Assembly: GCA_020796225.1 (NCBI GenBank)
Contig: CM036753.1
Location: forward strand, 74,157,865 to 74,221,864
DNA length: 64,000 bases
Origin: Arion vulgaris
Taxonomy: Eukaryota > Mollusca > Gastropoda > Stylommatophora > Arionidae
Direction: 5' to 3'
In this document: positions 21,993 through 36,864 of the stretch, in pieces
How positions within the stretch are numbered: the first letter of the stretch is position 1
Layout of the letters: every line of letters starts with the position of its first letter
Made by a program: the position numbers and the translations under genes
The notes under the pieces: model-generated
The model's input: only the letters and a program-made list of their open reading frames with translations
Database searches by the model: none
Told to the model about the DNA's origin: nothing

Positions 21993-22141
21993 TGTATACC
22001 ATGTTGTATTTCTAACTTAACAAATTTCTTGTCATTGCTTGATATATATACAGGATAGTCTTCTTTCACAGTCACATATAACAAAGAGATCTCTTTAGAA
22101 ATGAAGACATTAGAAAAACCAGTGGATATAATATCAGTGCT

Positions 22142-22311
22142 CCTTCTACTTCGTGTTGTTTGTGTTCGTTCTTTACGACCAATTTTAATCACTCTTTGTG
22201 ATATGTTTGATCTTTGCCAAGAACGTGTATACGTTGCACAGTGGTTTGATAGGCCCCTAAACGCATATATTTCTACACGTTTAGGACACATGCATACGAT
22301 TTCAGCCAAAC
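22142..22311 (-). mobile_element. 5'-truncated SINE2 copy
   Basis: Minus-strand SINE2 lacking its tRNA head. It runs from the tail through GGCCCCTAAACGCATATATT to TTTCAGCCAAAC. ATCAGTGCT flanks it at 22133-22141 and 22312-22320, so it was already truncated when it inserted. Confidence 0.85.
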
Positions 22312-22439
22312 ATCAGTGCTGAACTTTATCAAGAAACAACATATTAATTGGTTCGGCCACAGAAACCGATTCCCAACAGACAGTGCACATCAAAGAGCAA
22401 TGATACTCTGCATCAATGCAACAAACCTAGGTCTCTTAT

Positions 22440-22530
22440 TAAAAACATTGCATATGTGACATGGTCCGGATTCGAATCCACAACCTCAGAACGTCAGACA
22501 AACTTCTTAACCACATCGTTATAAAAACCT
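22440..22530 (-). mobile_element. SINE5 tRNA-like head fragment
   Basis: On the minus strand the B box GGATTCGAATCC-type sequence and the flank match the tRNA-like head of SINE5 at 57815. The rest of the element is absent. Confidence 0.5.
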
Positions 22531-22949
22531 CATATACAAATTAAATTATTTGTAATATTTATGTTGTTTACTCTTAAAGAAAAGTGAAATTCAATGAAGA
22601 TAATGAAAAGAAGAACACACATAGCAGTTTAAAAACTTCACAAAAACCGTTATGGAATGGAGCTGATAGAACAACAAAGATCACAATAATAAGAACATCC
22701 TGGTCATGGCGTATGGATATGAGATATTGACATTTAGCAAGCTAGTGGAAGAGACTACATGTGATTTTGAATGTAAGTATTACAGAGATGCCCTCAGTAT
22801 ACTAAGGGCAGAGAAGAAAATACATGTATATCCAGAGAGAACTCAAAATCAAAGAGAACTGACTATGTCTGAACAATTGAAGAATGACAAAAATATAAGT
22901 GTATACATATATAATTATATCAGAACTCATACCTATAAACGATCTGTGT
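22531..22949. other. non-coding, no feature recognised
   Basis: The 106-codon frame starting at 22706 runs into the next SINE3 and has no recognised domain. Confidence 0.55.
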
Positions 22950-23205
22950 TTGCCGGGGCTGGCAAGGGAGCAATGAATAGTAACGTCGCGACCTACAAGG
23001 CATGTCGTAAGAGGCCACTGAGGTAATGTCCCAAAGTAAGATATCCTAGTAACTAAAAGCGTCGCAGAAATCGGATGTCCTCGCCTACTTGTAGGCGCAT
23101 AACTGGCACAACGTACAATCGCTCTTAGACTCAGATCACATACAAATCACAAAGAGGGGTTAACAAGTTGTCGATATGGAGCGTTGGATGAAGAATAAGA
23201 AAAAT
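22950..23205 (+). mobile_element. SINE3 copy
   Basis: Includes TTTGCCGGGGCTGGCAAGGG, GCGACCTACAAGGCATGTCG, TACTTGTAGGCGCATAACTG and GTCGATATGGAGCGTTGGA, with a decayed GAAGAA tail. Confidence 0.85.
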
Positions 23206-23438
23206 ATATCAAGTACAAGAAACTTATCATTGTGAAAGAATATGACAACATATACATGTTAACATGGCACTTGATGATAATTTATATATATGCATATTCA
23301 CATTTATATTTATTTGATACTGCTGTTCTAAATTATACATTAAAAATGTGCGATTATTAAAAAAAAACAATAAGCACTTTGTTATTCAACATGTCTTTCA
23401 ATTAACAGTAACTTGTGATGTTATCTTATAATCTGATT

Positions 23439-23776
23439 CTTCTTCTTTCTTTTGTCGTCACACTGCTACCGGGTTGTTGCCCAGTGTCGTGGTGTTCTGT
23501 CGTCCACTGCTACGGTTGTTGCCCAGTGTCGTGGTGTTCTGTTTTTGTCTTGCGCTGTTCTGGTGGCTTGTGTGATTGTTATCTTTGCTCTGTCACAGGA
23601 TTCTGCTACACCATCTAACCATCTTTTCCGTGGTCTTCCTCTTGCCTTCTTTCCCGATGTTCTGTTGTAGAAGACTCTGTATACTGTGAGTTTGGATGCA
23701 TTCTTATTAAGTGACCAAACCACTTCATTCTTGTTTATCTATTAATTCAAGCACGTTTTGTGCCAACTTTCTTTCT
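23439..23776 (-). pseudogene. LINE-F 3' end: RT C-terminus
   Basis: The minus-strand frame at 23466-23723 reads SGKKARGRPRKRWLDGV, then AESCDRAKITITQATRTAQD, the GRPRKRW-type C-terminus of LINE ORF2. A ~40-bp unit near the 3' end is tandemly duplicated. TAATCTGAT lies on both sides (23429-23437 and 23777-23785), a likely 9-bp target duplication. The copy at 47445 stops at the same 5' point. Confidence 0.75.
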
Positions 23777-23929
23777 TAATCTGATCTGATTAAATTTCAA
23801 AATGAATTACTTTTTCATTTTGACATTTCTCTCTGTTTCTTTTCGCTGTCTTTACTGCCCGTGTTATCACTGTTTAAGGCGGCAGCACAGGTAGAACATG
23901 AGCCTGAGGATTTTAATGGTCGCATGGCT

Positions 23930-24078
23930 AGCTCAGTCATCTACAAACTTTTCAGGTTATGAATTTTTCTTTGCGCCCCGACAAAAAACTTCTTGACGTT
24001 TTCGGGGATCAAACCCGTGTCTCCCGAATTAGAGCCCACGATCTAATCCATTCGACCAGACGTTTCTCAATCGGTATT
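23930..24078 (-). mobile_element. tRNA-derived SINE head, other family
   Basis: On the minus strand TGGTCGAATGGATTAGATCG is A-box-like and ACGGGTTTGATCCCCG is a B box. No paired acceptor stem closes the cloverleaf, so it is a SINE head rather than a tRNA gene. No second copy is in the window. Confidence 0.55.
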
Positions 24079-24314
24079 GCTGTATAAATTAGATACAAGA
24101 CATTTTCTCCCAAACAATTTTCTTTTTTTCTTGATCCATTTGATTTCATTGTTGACACAAAAAAGTATACGACCCGAATTGGAGAAACTCAACTTATTCA
24201 CTAATCAACAACTCTCTCATCTTCTAGCTATTTAACCACAGATTAAGCTCGCAAAAAAAAAGTCGATACAACGAAATACTAATGAAAAGGAATAAAAATA
24301 GATAAAAGGGATAA

Positions 24315-24765
24315 CTACTTTATGGCCAGGTATCCCCATATGGTTCCGTTACTTTGATAGAAATTCTTAGAGTATTGCACAAAGCGTGAACTCAGTAGCT
24401 CCAGCAACTTTTATACGAATTTAAGAGAAAAATGCAAATGTGACTTGATCCTAATTGGGAAAGCACATCTTTCAGAACGATTGGCAAACGTCTCTTCGTC
24501 TTCTTTGCGTTTGTTCTACGACCAATTTTAATCACTTTTTTGATATGTTTGATCTTTGCCAAGAACGTGTATACGTTGCACATTGGTTTGTAGGTCCCTA
24601 AACGCATAGACTTCTACACGTTTAGGACACATGCATTCGATTTCATCCCAAAACCCTTTTTAGTCGCCTCTTACGACATTCGTGGGAGGTAACAGTGTTC
24701 TAGTCTTTTTTCCCAAATTTGTCCCGGGAACCACTCGGAGAGGAAACGTCTTTAAACCCCCTTTA
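24315..24765 (-). mobile_element. SINE5 copy interrupted by SINE2
   Basis: SINE5 (minus) runs from the CCATATGGTTCCG block to about 24493 and resumes after 24743 as AAACGTCTTTAAACCCC. The gap is a SINE2 inserted in the tRNA-like head. Confidence 0.7.
24494..24743 (-). mobile_element. SINE2 nested in SINE5
   Basis: Minus-strand SINE2 from a CGTCTTCTTTGCGTTTGTTC tail to a GGAACCACTCGGAGAGG head. AAACGTCT is repeated at 24486-24493 and 24744-24751. Confidence 0.8.
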
Positions 24766-24837
24766 CATATAGACCCCCAAAATGGAATAGACACAACGGA
24801 AAAAAACTTTGTATTTACTGAACTATGTTACCACTGA

Positions 24838-27800
24838 TACATACATACAACATGTTGACATATTATAATAGTAACCCGTTACTTTCATTGTAACTCGTTA
24901 TTTCAATTGTAACCGTTACTTTATTGTAAACAAAGACACTACATACAACATGTTGACATATTATATTAGTAAACCGTTACTTTTATTGTTTAAAAAAAGA
25001 CACTACATACAAATGTTACATATTATATTAGTAACCCGTTACTTATTGTAAACAAAGACACTACATACAAAATGTTACATATTATATTAGTAACCCGTTA
25101 CTTAATTGTAAACAAAGACACTACATACAACATTTCACATATTATATTAGTAACCGTTACTTCATTGTAAACAAAGACACTACATACAACATGTTCACAT
25201 ATTATATTAGTAACCCGTTACTTTCATTGTAAACAAAGACACTACATAAATATGTTACATATTATAATTTGTAACCCGTTACTTTCATTGTAAACAAAGA
25301 CACTACATAAAAATTTACATATTAAATTAGTAACCCATTACTTCATTGTAAACAAAGACACTACATACAAATGTTACATATTATATTAGTAAACCGTTTC
25401 TTTATTGTAAACAAAGACACTACATACAACATGTTACATATTATATTAGTAACCGTTACTTCATTGTAAACAAAGACATACATACAACATGTTACATATT
25501 ATATTAGTAACCGTTACTTTTATTGTAAAAAAGACACTACATACAACATGTTGACATATTATATTAGTAAATCGTTACTTTCATTGTAAACAAAGACACT
25601 ACATACAACATGTTCACATATTATATTAGTAAACCGTTACTTTTATTGTAACACAAAGACACTACATACAACATGTTTACTATTATATTAGACGTTCTTT
25701 ATTTGAACACAAAAGAACCATACCAACATGTTACATATTATATTAGTAAATGTTACTTTATTGTAAAACAAAGACACTACATAAAAATGTTACATATTAT
25801 ATTAGTAAACCGTTACTTTATTGTAAAAACAAAACACTACATAAATGTTGACATATTATATTAGTAACTTTTCTTTCATTGTAAACAAAAAACTACACAT
25901 ATTGTTTACATATTATATTAGTAAACGTTACTTTCATGTAAAACAAAGACACTAAAATACAACTATTTACATATTATATTAGTAACTTACTTTCATTGTA
26001 ACAAAGACACTACATACAACATGTTACATATTATATTAGTAAACCCGTTACTTTTATTGTAAAAAAAGACACATACATACAAAATGTTACATATTATATT
26101 AGTAAACCCCTTACTTTATTGTAAAAAAGAACTACATACAACATGTTGACATATTATATTAGTAACCTTTCTTTATTGTAACACAAGACACTATACAACA
26201 TGTTACATTTTATTAGTAACCCGTTACTTTATTGTAAAAAAGACACTACATACAACATGTTGACATATTATATTAGTAAACCGTTACTTTCATTGTAAAC
26301 AAAGACACTACATACAACATGTTCACATATTATATTAGTAAATCCCCTTACTTTTATTGTAACACAAAAACACTAATACAACATGTTACATATTATATTA
26401 GTAAAACGTTACTTTATTGTAACACAAAGACATACTACATACAACATGTTACATATTATATTAGTAACCGTTACTTTATTGTAAACAAAGACACCTACAT
26501 AAAATGTTACATATTTTTATATTAATAAAACCCGTTACTTTATTGTAACACAAAGACACTACATACAATATGTTACATATTATATTAGTAAATGTTTCTT
26601 TATTGTAAACAAAGACACTACATACAATATGTTGACATATTATTTAGTAACGTACTTTTTTTGTAAACAAAGACCTTTCATACAATATGTTACATATTAT
26701 ATTAGTAACGTTACTTTATTGTAAAAACAAGACACACATAAAATGTTCACATATTATATTAGTAACCCGTTACTTTATTGTAAACAAAAAACACTACATA
26801 CAATATGTTACATATTATATTATAACCGTTACTTTATTAAAACAAAGACACTACATACAATTTTTGACATATTATATTAGTAATCTTCTTTTTTGTAAAC
26901 AAAGACACTACATACAATATGTTACATATTATATTAGTTAAACCGTTTTTATTGTAAACAAAAACACTACATACAAATGTTGACATATTATATTAGTAAA
27001 CCCGTTACTTTATTGTAAACAAAGACACTACATACAACATGTTACATATTATATTGTAAACGTTCTTTATTGTAACACAAAGACACACATACAAATGTTA
27101 CATATTATATTAGTAATCGTACTTTTATTGAACACAAGACATACAACAAATGTTACATATTATATTAGTAAACGTTACTTTTATTAAAGTGACACTAATA
27201 AAAAATGTTTAAAATTATATTAAACCCCTTACTTTTATTGTAACAAAAGACACTACATACAACATGTTACATATATATTAAACTTACTTTTATTGTAAAC
27301 AAAGACACTACATACAATATGTTCACATATTATATTTGTAAATTTACTTTATTGTAACAAAAAACAATACATACAAATGTTACATATTTTTTAGTAAACG
27401 TTACTTTCATTGTAACAAAAGACACTACATACAAATTTGACATATTATATTAGTAAACGTTACTTTCATTGTAACACAAAGACACTACATACAACATGTT
27501 GACATATTATATTAGTAACCCGTTACTTTCATTGTAACACAAAGACACTACATACAACATGTTGACATATTATATTAGTAACCCGTTCTTTTTTTATACA
27601 AAGACACTACATACAACATGTTGACATATTATATTATTTAAACTTACTTTATTGTAAACAAAGACACTACATACAACATGTTACATAATTTTATTAGTAA
27701 CGTTACTTCATTGTAAAAAAGACATACATACAAAATGTTACATATTATATTAGTAACCTGTTACTTTCATTGTAAACAAAAACACTAATACAAATTTTTA

Positions 27801-30800
27801 AATATTAAGTAAACCCCTTACTTTCATTTGTAACACAAAGACACTACATACAACATGTTACTATTATAATAGTAACCGTTACTTTATTGTAAACAAAGAC
27901 ACAAGAAAATAAAATTTAATATTATATTGTAAACGTTACTTTATTGTAAACAAAGACACTACATACAACATGTTTACATATATTAAATCTTACTTTTTGT
28001 AAACAAAGACACTACATACAACATGTTGACATATTATATTAGTAAACCCCTTACTTTCATTGTAAATAAAGACACTACATACAAATGTTGACATATATAT
28101 TAGTAAACTTTTCTTTATTTGTAACACAAAGACACTACATACAAATGTTACATATTATATTAGTAACCGTTACTTTATTGTAACACAAAGACACTATACA
28201 AATGTTACATATTATATTAGTAAACCCCTTACTTTATTGTAACACAAAAACCTACATACAACATGTTGACATATTATATTAGTAACCCCTTTTCTTTCAT
28301 TGTAACACAAAGACACTACATACAACATGTTTACATATTATATTAGTAACCGTTCTTTTATTTTAAAAAGACACTAAATACAACATGTTGACAATTATTA
28401 GTAATCGTTACTTTATTGTAAATAAAAACCTACATACAACATGTTACATATTATATTAGTAAATGTTACTTTTGTAAACAAAGACACTACTACAAATGTT
28501 ACCTTATATTGGTAACGTTACTCATTTTTAACAAAGACACTACATCAACATTTACATATTATATTAGTTAAACCGTTACTTTATTGTAACAAAGACACTA
28601 ACATAAGTTATCATATTATTAGTAACCGTTACTTTTATTGTAAACAAGACACTACATACAACATGTTCACATATTATTAGTAACTTACTTTATTGTAATA
28701 TTAAAACACTACATACAACATGTTCACATATTATATTAGTAAATCTTACTTTATTGTAAACTTACAATAACACTACATACAATATGTTCAATATTATATT
28801 AGTAACCGTTACTTTTATTGTAACACAAAAGACACTACAACAAAATTTTACATATTATATTAGTAACCCGTTACTTTATTGTAAACAAAGACACTACATA
28901 CAACATATTCACATATTATATTAGTAACCGTTACTTTATTTGTAAAAAAGACACTAATACAACATGTTACCCTATTATATTAGTAAACCCTTACTTATTG
29001 TAAAAAAGACACTACATACAAATGTTGACTATTATATTAGTAAACCGTTACTTTATTGTAAACAAAGACACTACATACATATGTTTAATATTAATTAATT
29101 ACTTATTGTAAACAAAAACACTACATACAACATGTTCATAATTTTATTAGTAACCCGTTACTTTATTGTAACACAAAGACACTACATACAACATGTTCAC
29201 ATATTATATTAGTAAATTTTCTTTATTGTAAAAACAAAGACACTACATACAAATTTACATATTATATTAGTAACCCGTTACTTTCTATTGTAAACAAAGA
29301 CACTACATACAACATGTTCACATATTATATTAGTAACCCGTTACTTTCATTGTAAACAAAGACACTACATACAACATTTACATATTATAAAAGTAACGTT
29401 ACTTTCATTGTAAACAAAGACACTTAATATGTTCAATATTATATTAGTAACCGTTACTTTCATTGTAAAAAGAGACACTACATACAAATGTTACATATTA
29501 TATTAGTAACTGTTACTTCATTGTAAACAAAGACACTACATACAACATGTTCAATATTATATTAGTAACCGTTACTTTCATTGTAAACAAAGACACTACA
29601 TATATGTTACATATTATAATTTTAAATCGTTACTTTTATTTTAAAAAGAATACATACAATATGTTCACATATTATATTAGTAACCCGTTACTTTTATTGT
29701 AAACAAAGACATAATAATATGTTCACATATTATATTAGTAACCCTTACTTTATTGAACAAAGACTTTTCATACATATGTTCACATATTATATTAGTAACC
29801 CTTACTTTTTGTAACAAAAGACACTACATACAAATGTTACATATTATATTAGTAACCTTACTTTATTGTAAACAAAGAATTACATACATATGTTCAATAT
29901 TATATTAGTAACCGTTACTTTCATTTAAACAAAGACACTACAACAACATGTTCATATTATATTAGTAACCGTTACTTTCATTGTAAAACAAAAACACTAA
30001 TACAACATGTTACATATTATATATGAACATTACTTTCATTGTAAACAAAGACACTACATTAGTATGTTCACATATTATATTAGTAACCCTTACTTTCATT
30101 GTAAACAAAGACACTACATACAAATGTTACATATTATATTAGTAAATCGTTACTTTATTGTAAACAAAGACACTACATACAATATGTTCACATATTATAT
30201 TAGTAACCGTTACTTTATTTAAACAAAGACACTCATAACCCTGTTACATATTATATAGTAACGTTACTTTCATTGTAAACAAAGACACTACATACATATG
30301 TTCATATTATATTAGTAACCTCTTTATTGTAACCAAAGACATACATACAAATGTTGAATATTATATTAGTAAACGTTACTTTATTTTAACACAACATACA
30401 ACAGTTGACATATTATATTAGTAACCGTTACTCATTGTAAACAAAGACACTTTCATACAACATGTTCATATTATATTAGTAACTTACTTTATGTAAAAAG
30501 ACACTACATAAAATGTTGACATATTATATTAGTAATTACTTTCATTTAACACAAAGACACTACATACAACATGTTACAAATTTTATTAGTAACCGTTACT
30601 TTATTGTAACATAAAGACACTAACATATCCCCATATTATATTAGTAACCCGTTTACTTCATTAAACAAAGAACTACATACAACATGTTCATATTATAATT
30701 TGAACGTTACTTCATTGTAAACAAAAGAAAAACCACACTACATATGTTCACATATTATATTAGTAACCCGTTACTTTCTTTGTAACAAAAGACACTACAT

Positions 30801-33800
30801 ACAATATATTCCATATTATATTAGTAACCCGTTACTTTTATTGTAACACAAAGACACACATAATAATTCACATATTATTTAGTAACCGTTACTTTCATTG
30901 TAAACAAAGACACTACATACAATATGTTCACATATTATATTAGTAACCGTTACTTTATTGTAAACAAAGACACTTATACTTTTTTACATATTATATTATA
31001 ACCCTTACTTTTATTGTAACACAAAGACACTACATACAATATGTTCACATATTATATTAGTAACCGTTACTTTATTGTAAACAAAGACACTACATACAAT
31101 GTTCACATATTATATTAGTAACCCGTTACTTTTATTGTAAACAAAGACACTACATACAAATGTTCCAAAATTATATTAGTAACCTGTTACTTTCATTGTA
31201 AACAAAAACACTACATACAACATGTTACATATTATTTGTAAACCTTACTTTATTGTAACACAAAAACACTACATACAATATTTCACATATTATATTAGTA
31301 ACCCGTTACTTTATTTAACAAAAGACTACTAATACAACATGTTCACATATTATATTAGTAACTGTTACTATATTGAACACAAAAACACTACATACAACAT
31401 TTACATATTATATTAGTAACCCTTTACTTTCATTGTAAACAAAGACACTACATACAACATGTTCACATATTATATTAGTAAACCCCCTTTCTTCATTGTA
31501 AACAAAGACACTACATACAACATGTTATATTATATTAGTAAATCGTTACTTTATTGTAAACAAAGACACTACATACAATATGTTACATATTATATTAGTA
31601 ACCCCTTACTTTATTGTAAAAAAGACACTACATACAAATGTTCATATTATATTAGTAAATCGTTACTTTCATTGTAAACAAAGACACTACATAAATATGT
31701 TACATATTATATTAGTAACGTTACTTTATTGTAAACAAAGACACTACATACAAATGTTACATATTTATTAGTAACCGTTACTTTTATTGTAAACAAAAAC
31801 ACTACATACAACATGTTCACATATTATATTAGTAACCGTTACTTTTTGTAAAAAGAACTACATACAACATGTTTTAAAATATTATATTAGTAACCGTTTT
31901 ATTTGTAAACAAAGACACATACAAATGTTCACATATTATATTAGTAACCGTTACTTTATTGTAAACAAAAACACTACATACAACTGTTACATATTATATT
32001 TGTAACCGTTACTTTATTGTAAACACAAGACACTACATACAACATGTTTTACTATTATATTTGTAACGTTACTTTATTGTAAACAAAAACACTACATACA
32101 AATGTTACATATTATATTAGTAACCTTACTTTTATTTAAAAAAGACACTACATACAATATGTTACATATTATATTAGTAACCGTTACTTTATTGTAAACA
32201 AGAATACATACAAATATGTTACATATTATTAGTAACCGTTACTTTTATTGTAACAAAAGACACTACATACAACATGTTCACATATTATATAGTAAAACCC
32301 CTTACTTTTATTTAACAAGACACTACATTTCAACATGTTCACATATTATATTAGTAAACGTTACTTTCATTGTAACAAAAGACACTACATACAAATGTTC
32401 ATATTATATTAGTAACCCGTTACTTTCATTGTAAACAAAGACACTACATACAACATGTTACCTATTATATTAGTAACCGTTACTTATTGTAAACAAAGAC
32501 ACTACATACAACATGTTACATATTATAATTTGTAAATCGTTACTTTCATTGTAAACAAAGACACTACATACAATATGTTCACATATTATATTAGTAAACC
32601 CCCTTTCTTTCATTGTAAACAAGACACTACATACAAATGTTACATATTATATTAGTAACCCTTACTTTCATTGTAAACAAAGACACTACATACAAATGTT
32701 CACAATTATATTAGTAACCGTTACTTTTATTGTAAACAAAGACACTACATACAACATGTTACATATTATAATTTGTAACCCCTTACTTTTATTGTAAACA
32801 AAGACAATACATACAGATGTTCACATATTATATTAGTAACCCGTTACTTTCATTTAAAAAAGACACTACATAAATGTTACTATTTAATTTGTAACCCGTT
32901 ACTTATTTTAAACAAAAAACACTACATACATATGTTCACATATTATATTAGTAACCGTTACTTTTATTGTAAACAAAGACACTACATACAATATGTTGAC
33001 ATATTATATTAGTAACCCGTTACTTTTATTGTAACACAAAGACATACCATTTCATATGTTCACATTTATATTAATAACCTTTTCTTTTTTTAACCAAAGA
33101 CACTACAACAACTATTTCACATATTATATTAGTAACCCGTTACTTTCATTGTAAAAAAGACACTACATACAATATGTTACATATTATATTTGTAATTGTT
33201 ACTTTCATTGTAAACAAGACACTACATACAATATGTTCCAAAATTATATTAGTAACGTTACTTTATTAAAAAAAAGACACTACATACAATATGTTTACAT
33301 ATTATATTAGTAAACTTACTTTATTGTAAACAAAGACACTACATACAATGTTCTCATAATTTTATATAACCCGTTACTTTATTGAACAAAGACATATTAC
33401 AACATGTTACATATTATATTATAAACCCCCTTTCTTTCATTGTAAACAAAGACACTACATACAATATGTTCACATATTATATTAGTAACCGTTACTTTAT
33501 TTAAACAAAGACACTAAAAACATGTTGACATATTATATTAGTAAACGTTACTTTTTGAACCAAAGACACTACATACAATGTTCACATATTATATTTGTAA
33601 CTGTTACTTTCATTGTAAACAAAGACACTACATACAATATTTCACATATTATAATTTGTAAACCGTTACTTCATTGTAAACAAAGACACTACATACATAT
33701 GTTACATATTTATTAGTAACCCGTTACCCTTTATAAACAAAGACACTACTACAACATTTACATATTATATTAGTAACCGTTACTTTCATTGTAAACAAAA

Positions 33801-35525
33801 ACACTACATACAACATGTTACATATTATATTAGTAACCTTACTTTTATTGTAAACAAAGAAAACTACATACACATGTTACATATTATAATAGTAAATGTT
33901 ACTTTCATTGTAAAAAGACACTACATACAATGTTTTTATATTATATTATAACCGTTACTTTCATTGTAACAAAGACACTACATACAATGTTCACATATTA
34001 TATTAGTTACCGTTACTTTATTGAAAACAAAGACATTTCAACAATGTTCACATATTATATTAGTAAACCCCTTACTTTCATTGTAAACAAAGACACTACA
34101 TACATATGTTTCACATATTATAATAGTAACCGTTACTTTATTGTAAACAAAGATACATACAACATATTTTTACATATTATATTAGTAACCCCCTTTCTTT
34201 TATTGAAACAAGACACTACATACAATATGTTCACATATTATATTAGTAACCGTTACTTTATTGTAACACAAAGACACTACATACATAGTTCACATATTAT
34301 ATTAGTAACCGTTACTTTCTGTAAAAAAGAACTACATCAACATGTTCACATATTATATTAGTAACCCTTACTTCATTTAAACAAGACACTACATAAACAT
34401 GTTGACTATATTATTAGTAACCGTTACTCATTAAACCCAGACACTACATAAATTTCACATATTATTAGTAACCGTTCTTTATTTAAAAAAAGACACTACA
34501 TCAACATGTTGACATATTATATTAGTAAATCATTACTTTTATGTAAACAAAGACACTACATAATATGTTACTATTATATTAGTAACCCGTTACTTTATTG
34601 TAACAAAAGACACCTATACCATGTTCTATTATATTGTAACCGTTACTTTATTGTAAACAAAGACACTACATACATATGTTCACATATTATATTAGTAACC
34701 CGTTACTTTCATTGTAAAAAAGACACTAAAACAAAAATGTTACATATTATATTAGTAAATCAGTTACTTTTTTGTAACACAAAGACACTACATACAATAT
34801 TTCACATATTATATTAGTAACCCTTACTTTCATTGTAAACAAGACACTACATACAACACATATTATATTAGTAACCCGTTACTTTTATTGTAAAAAGACA
34901 CTACATACAATATGTTCACATATTATATTAATAACTTACTTTATTGTAACAAAAGACACTACAACAACATGTTCACATATTATATTAGTAACCCGTTACT
35001 TTCATTGTAAAAAAGACACTACATACAACATGTTACATATTTATTAGTAACCTTCTTTATTTTAAACAAAGACACTACATAATATGTTCACATATTATTA
35101 GTAACCGTTACTTTATTTAAACAAAGACACTACAACAACATGTTCACATTTATATTTGTAACCCTTACTTTCATTGTAAACAAAGACACTACATACAACA
35201 TGTTCACATTATATTAGTAACCGTTACTTCATTGTAAACAAAGACACTTTCATACAATATGTTTACATATTATATATAAACCGTTCTTTATTGTAAACAA
35301 AAACACTACACAAATGTTGACATATTATAATTTGTAAAACGTTACTTTCATTGTAACACAAAAGACACTACATACAAATGTTACATATTATAATTTGTAA
35401 ATCGTTACTTTATTGTAACAAAAAACACTAAAACATTATGTTCCATTATATATAGTAACGTTACTTTATTGTAAAAAAGACACTACATACAATATGTTAC
35501 ATATTATAATAGTAAATACTTTATT
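24838..35525. repeat. ~62-bp satellite array, about 170 units
   Basis: A single array of about 10.7 kb. The best units read GTAACCCGTTACTTTCATTG, then TAAACAAAGACACTACATAC, AACATGTTCACATATTATAT and TA. GTAAC/GTTAC and ACATGT give small dyads. Most departures are one- or few-base deletions, notably loss of C (TTCATTG to TTATTG, GTTCACAT to GTTACAT). That keeps every reading frame short and gives spurious frames of 60-143 codons. Other arrays here are much cleaner. Confidence 0.97.
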
Positions 35526-36425
35526 GTCATAATCTACACTTTGACATTATTTTTGAAAATCGGTTATATTTGAACACCAAAGACCTAAAAAAAGTAAAGT
35601 TCCATATTATATTAGAACCGTTACTTTTAAATTTTAAAAAAGAACTCAAATTGTTTACATAAATTTTAAAATTTTTTCCATTACTTTATTGTAACACCCA
35701 AGAACAAAAAATGGGTTTTTTCACATATTAATATAATATACCGTTACTTTTAAATTTGTTTTAAAACCCCAAAAGAGAGTAATACAGGTATGTTACATAT
35801 TTTTAGTTTAAAACAAAAGTTATCTCCAATTAACAATTAAAGCTCTACTACAAATTTTACATATTATAGTAACTGTTTCCTTCAGAAACAAACACTCTTC
35901 AAATTGACTGTTATTTAGAAGAAACCCGTTCAGAAAAAACACTACAATAAACCCCCCTTTTTTCCATATTTATTTTGAACCGACTTTTATTAGTACAATT
36001 TAAAGACACAAACGTTGTTTCAATATTTTAATTGAAAATTGTTCATTTTGTAACCCCTCAAAACCTTTTAAAAATACAACAGTTCATTTTTAATTAAGTT
36101 TAAATCTTATTTTCATTGGTAATTTCAAATATACTCGTTATAAATATTTGCAAACATATTTTTTAGGTAATAGTTCTTTTTTGTCCAAGTCCTAAAAGTA
36201 TGTTTACATTATTTTTAGTTAAACCCTCTACTTTTATTGGAAAAAGTCACCTACAACCAATATGTTGCATTTTATATTAGTAACCCTGTTTACTTTTTTT
36301 GTCACAGCCCCTACATAAAAAGTTGACAATTTAAATTAAAATCATACCTTTGCCTCTACGGGCCCCCTCAGGGATTTTGTTCACAATTAAATTGGTTTCC
36401 AAAGTTCTCTTATTTTTAATAAGCC
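35526..36425. repeat. scrambled edge of the 62-bp satellite
   Basis: Satellite words (CATATTATATTAG, CCGTTACTTTTA, CATATTA) recur, but spacing and intervening bases are corrupted, with unusual C- and A-runs. It ends abruptly at clean, higher-complexity sequence. It may be a truly decayed array edge or poor consensus sequence. Confidence 0.7.
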
Positions 36426-36429
36426 TCTT

Positions 36430-36864
36430 TCAATTTTTAATATTTTTAGAAATGTCTATGCTGCAATCTGATTGCAGTTTTAATTTCAGTTTCCTGAGAG
36501 TAACAAGTTGATTTGTCGCAAACATTTTCAAGAGCTCCCGTCTTATGACATCTATGTCAAAGTCGTCAATTGTTCTTTTCATTCCTTGCTTGACATTAGT
36601 GCACTTTGTGTCCTGTTTAATCCATCGGGAAAAGGATTCTCTATTCAGACCAAGCGCCAGTTGCGTTCGTTTCTCAGGGTTATGAATATCGCAATATAGA
36701 TGACCTCTCTTAGATTCCCTACGGACGTTTTGGTATAGTAAAACTGTAACCTTCTGCATTGTTATAAATGTGCACTTCAGACTCATTATGAATGTGATAT
36801 CAATGTCAGTTTTGATAAGCCAACAAATATGATACAATAGCTTCATACAAATAGCGAGATACAC
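36430..36864 (-). pseudogene. truncated transposase-like DNA-binding domain
   Basis: The 144-codon minus-strand frame looks genuine from about residue 35. EKRTQLALGLNRESFSRWIK (residues ~68-87) fits a helix-turn-helix. TIDDFDIDVIRRELLKMF (about 98-115) and VTLRKLKLKLQ (about 120-130) match the linker seen in DDE-type transposase-derived proteins of invertebrates (Tc1/IS630-like). That assignment is from memory of the pattern and is an inference. The catalytic DDE domain should follow but the frame stops, and scrambled satellite lies beyond. It could be the first exon of a domesticated gene, but truncation is simpler. The first ~30 residues may not be coding. Confidence 0.6.

Noticed and set aside
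25673..34817. Many 60-143-codon frames
   Set aside because: All lie in the 62-bp satellite and translate its units (YYISNRYFIVNKDTTY-type).
24838..35525. Centromere identification
   Set aside because: A long satellite alone does not show centromere function, and the array is small. Only chromatin mapping would settle it.
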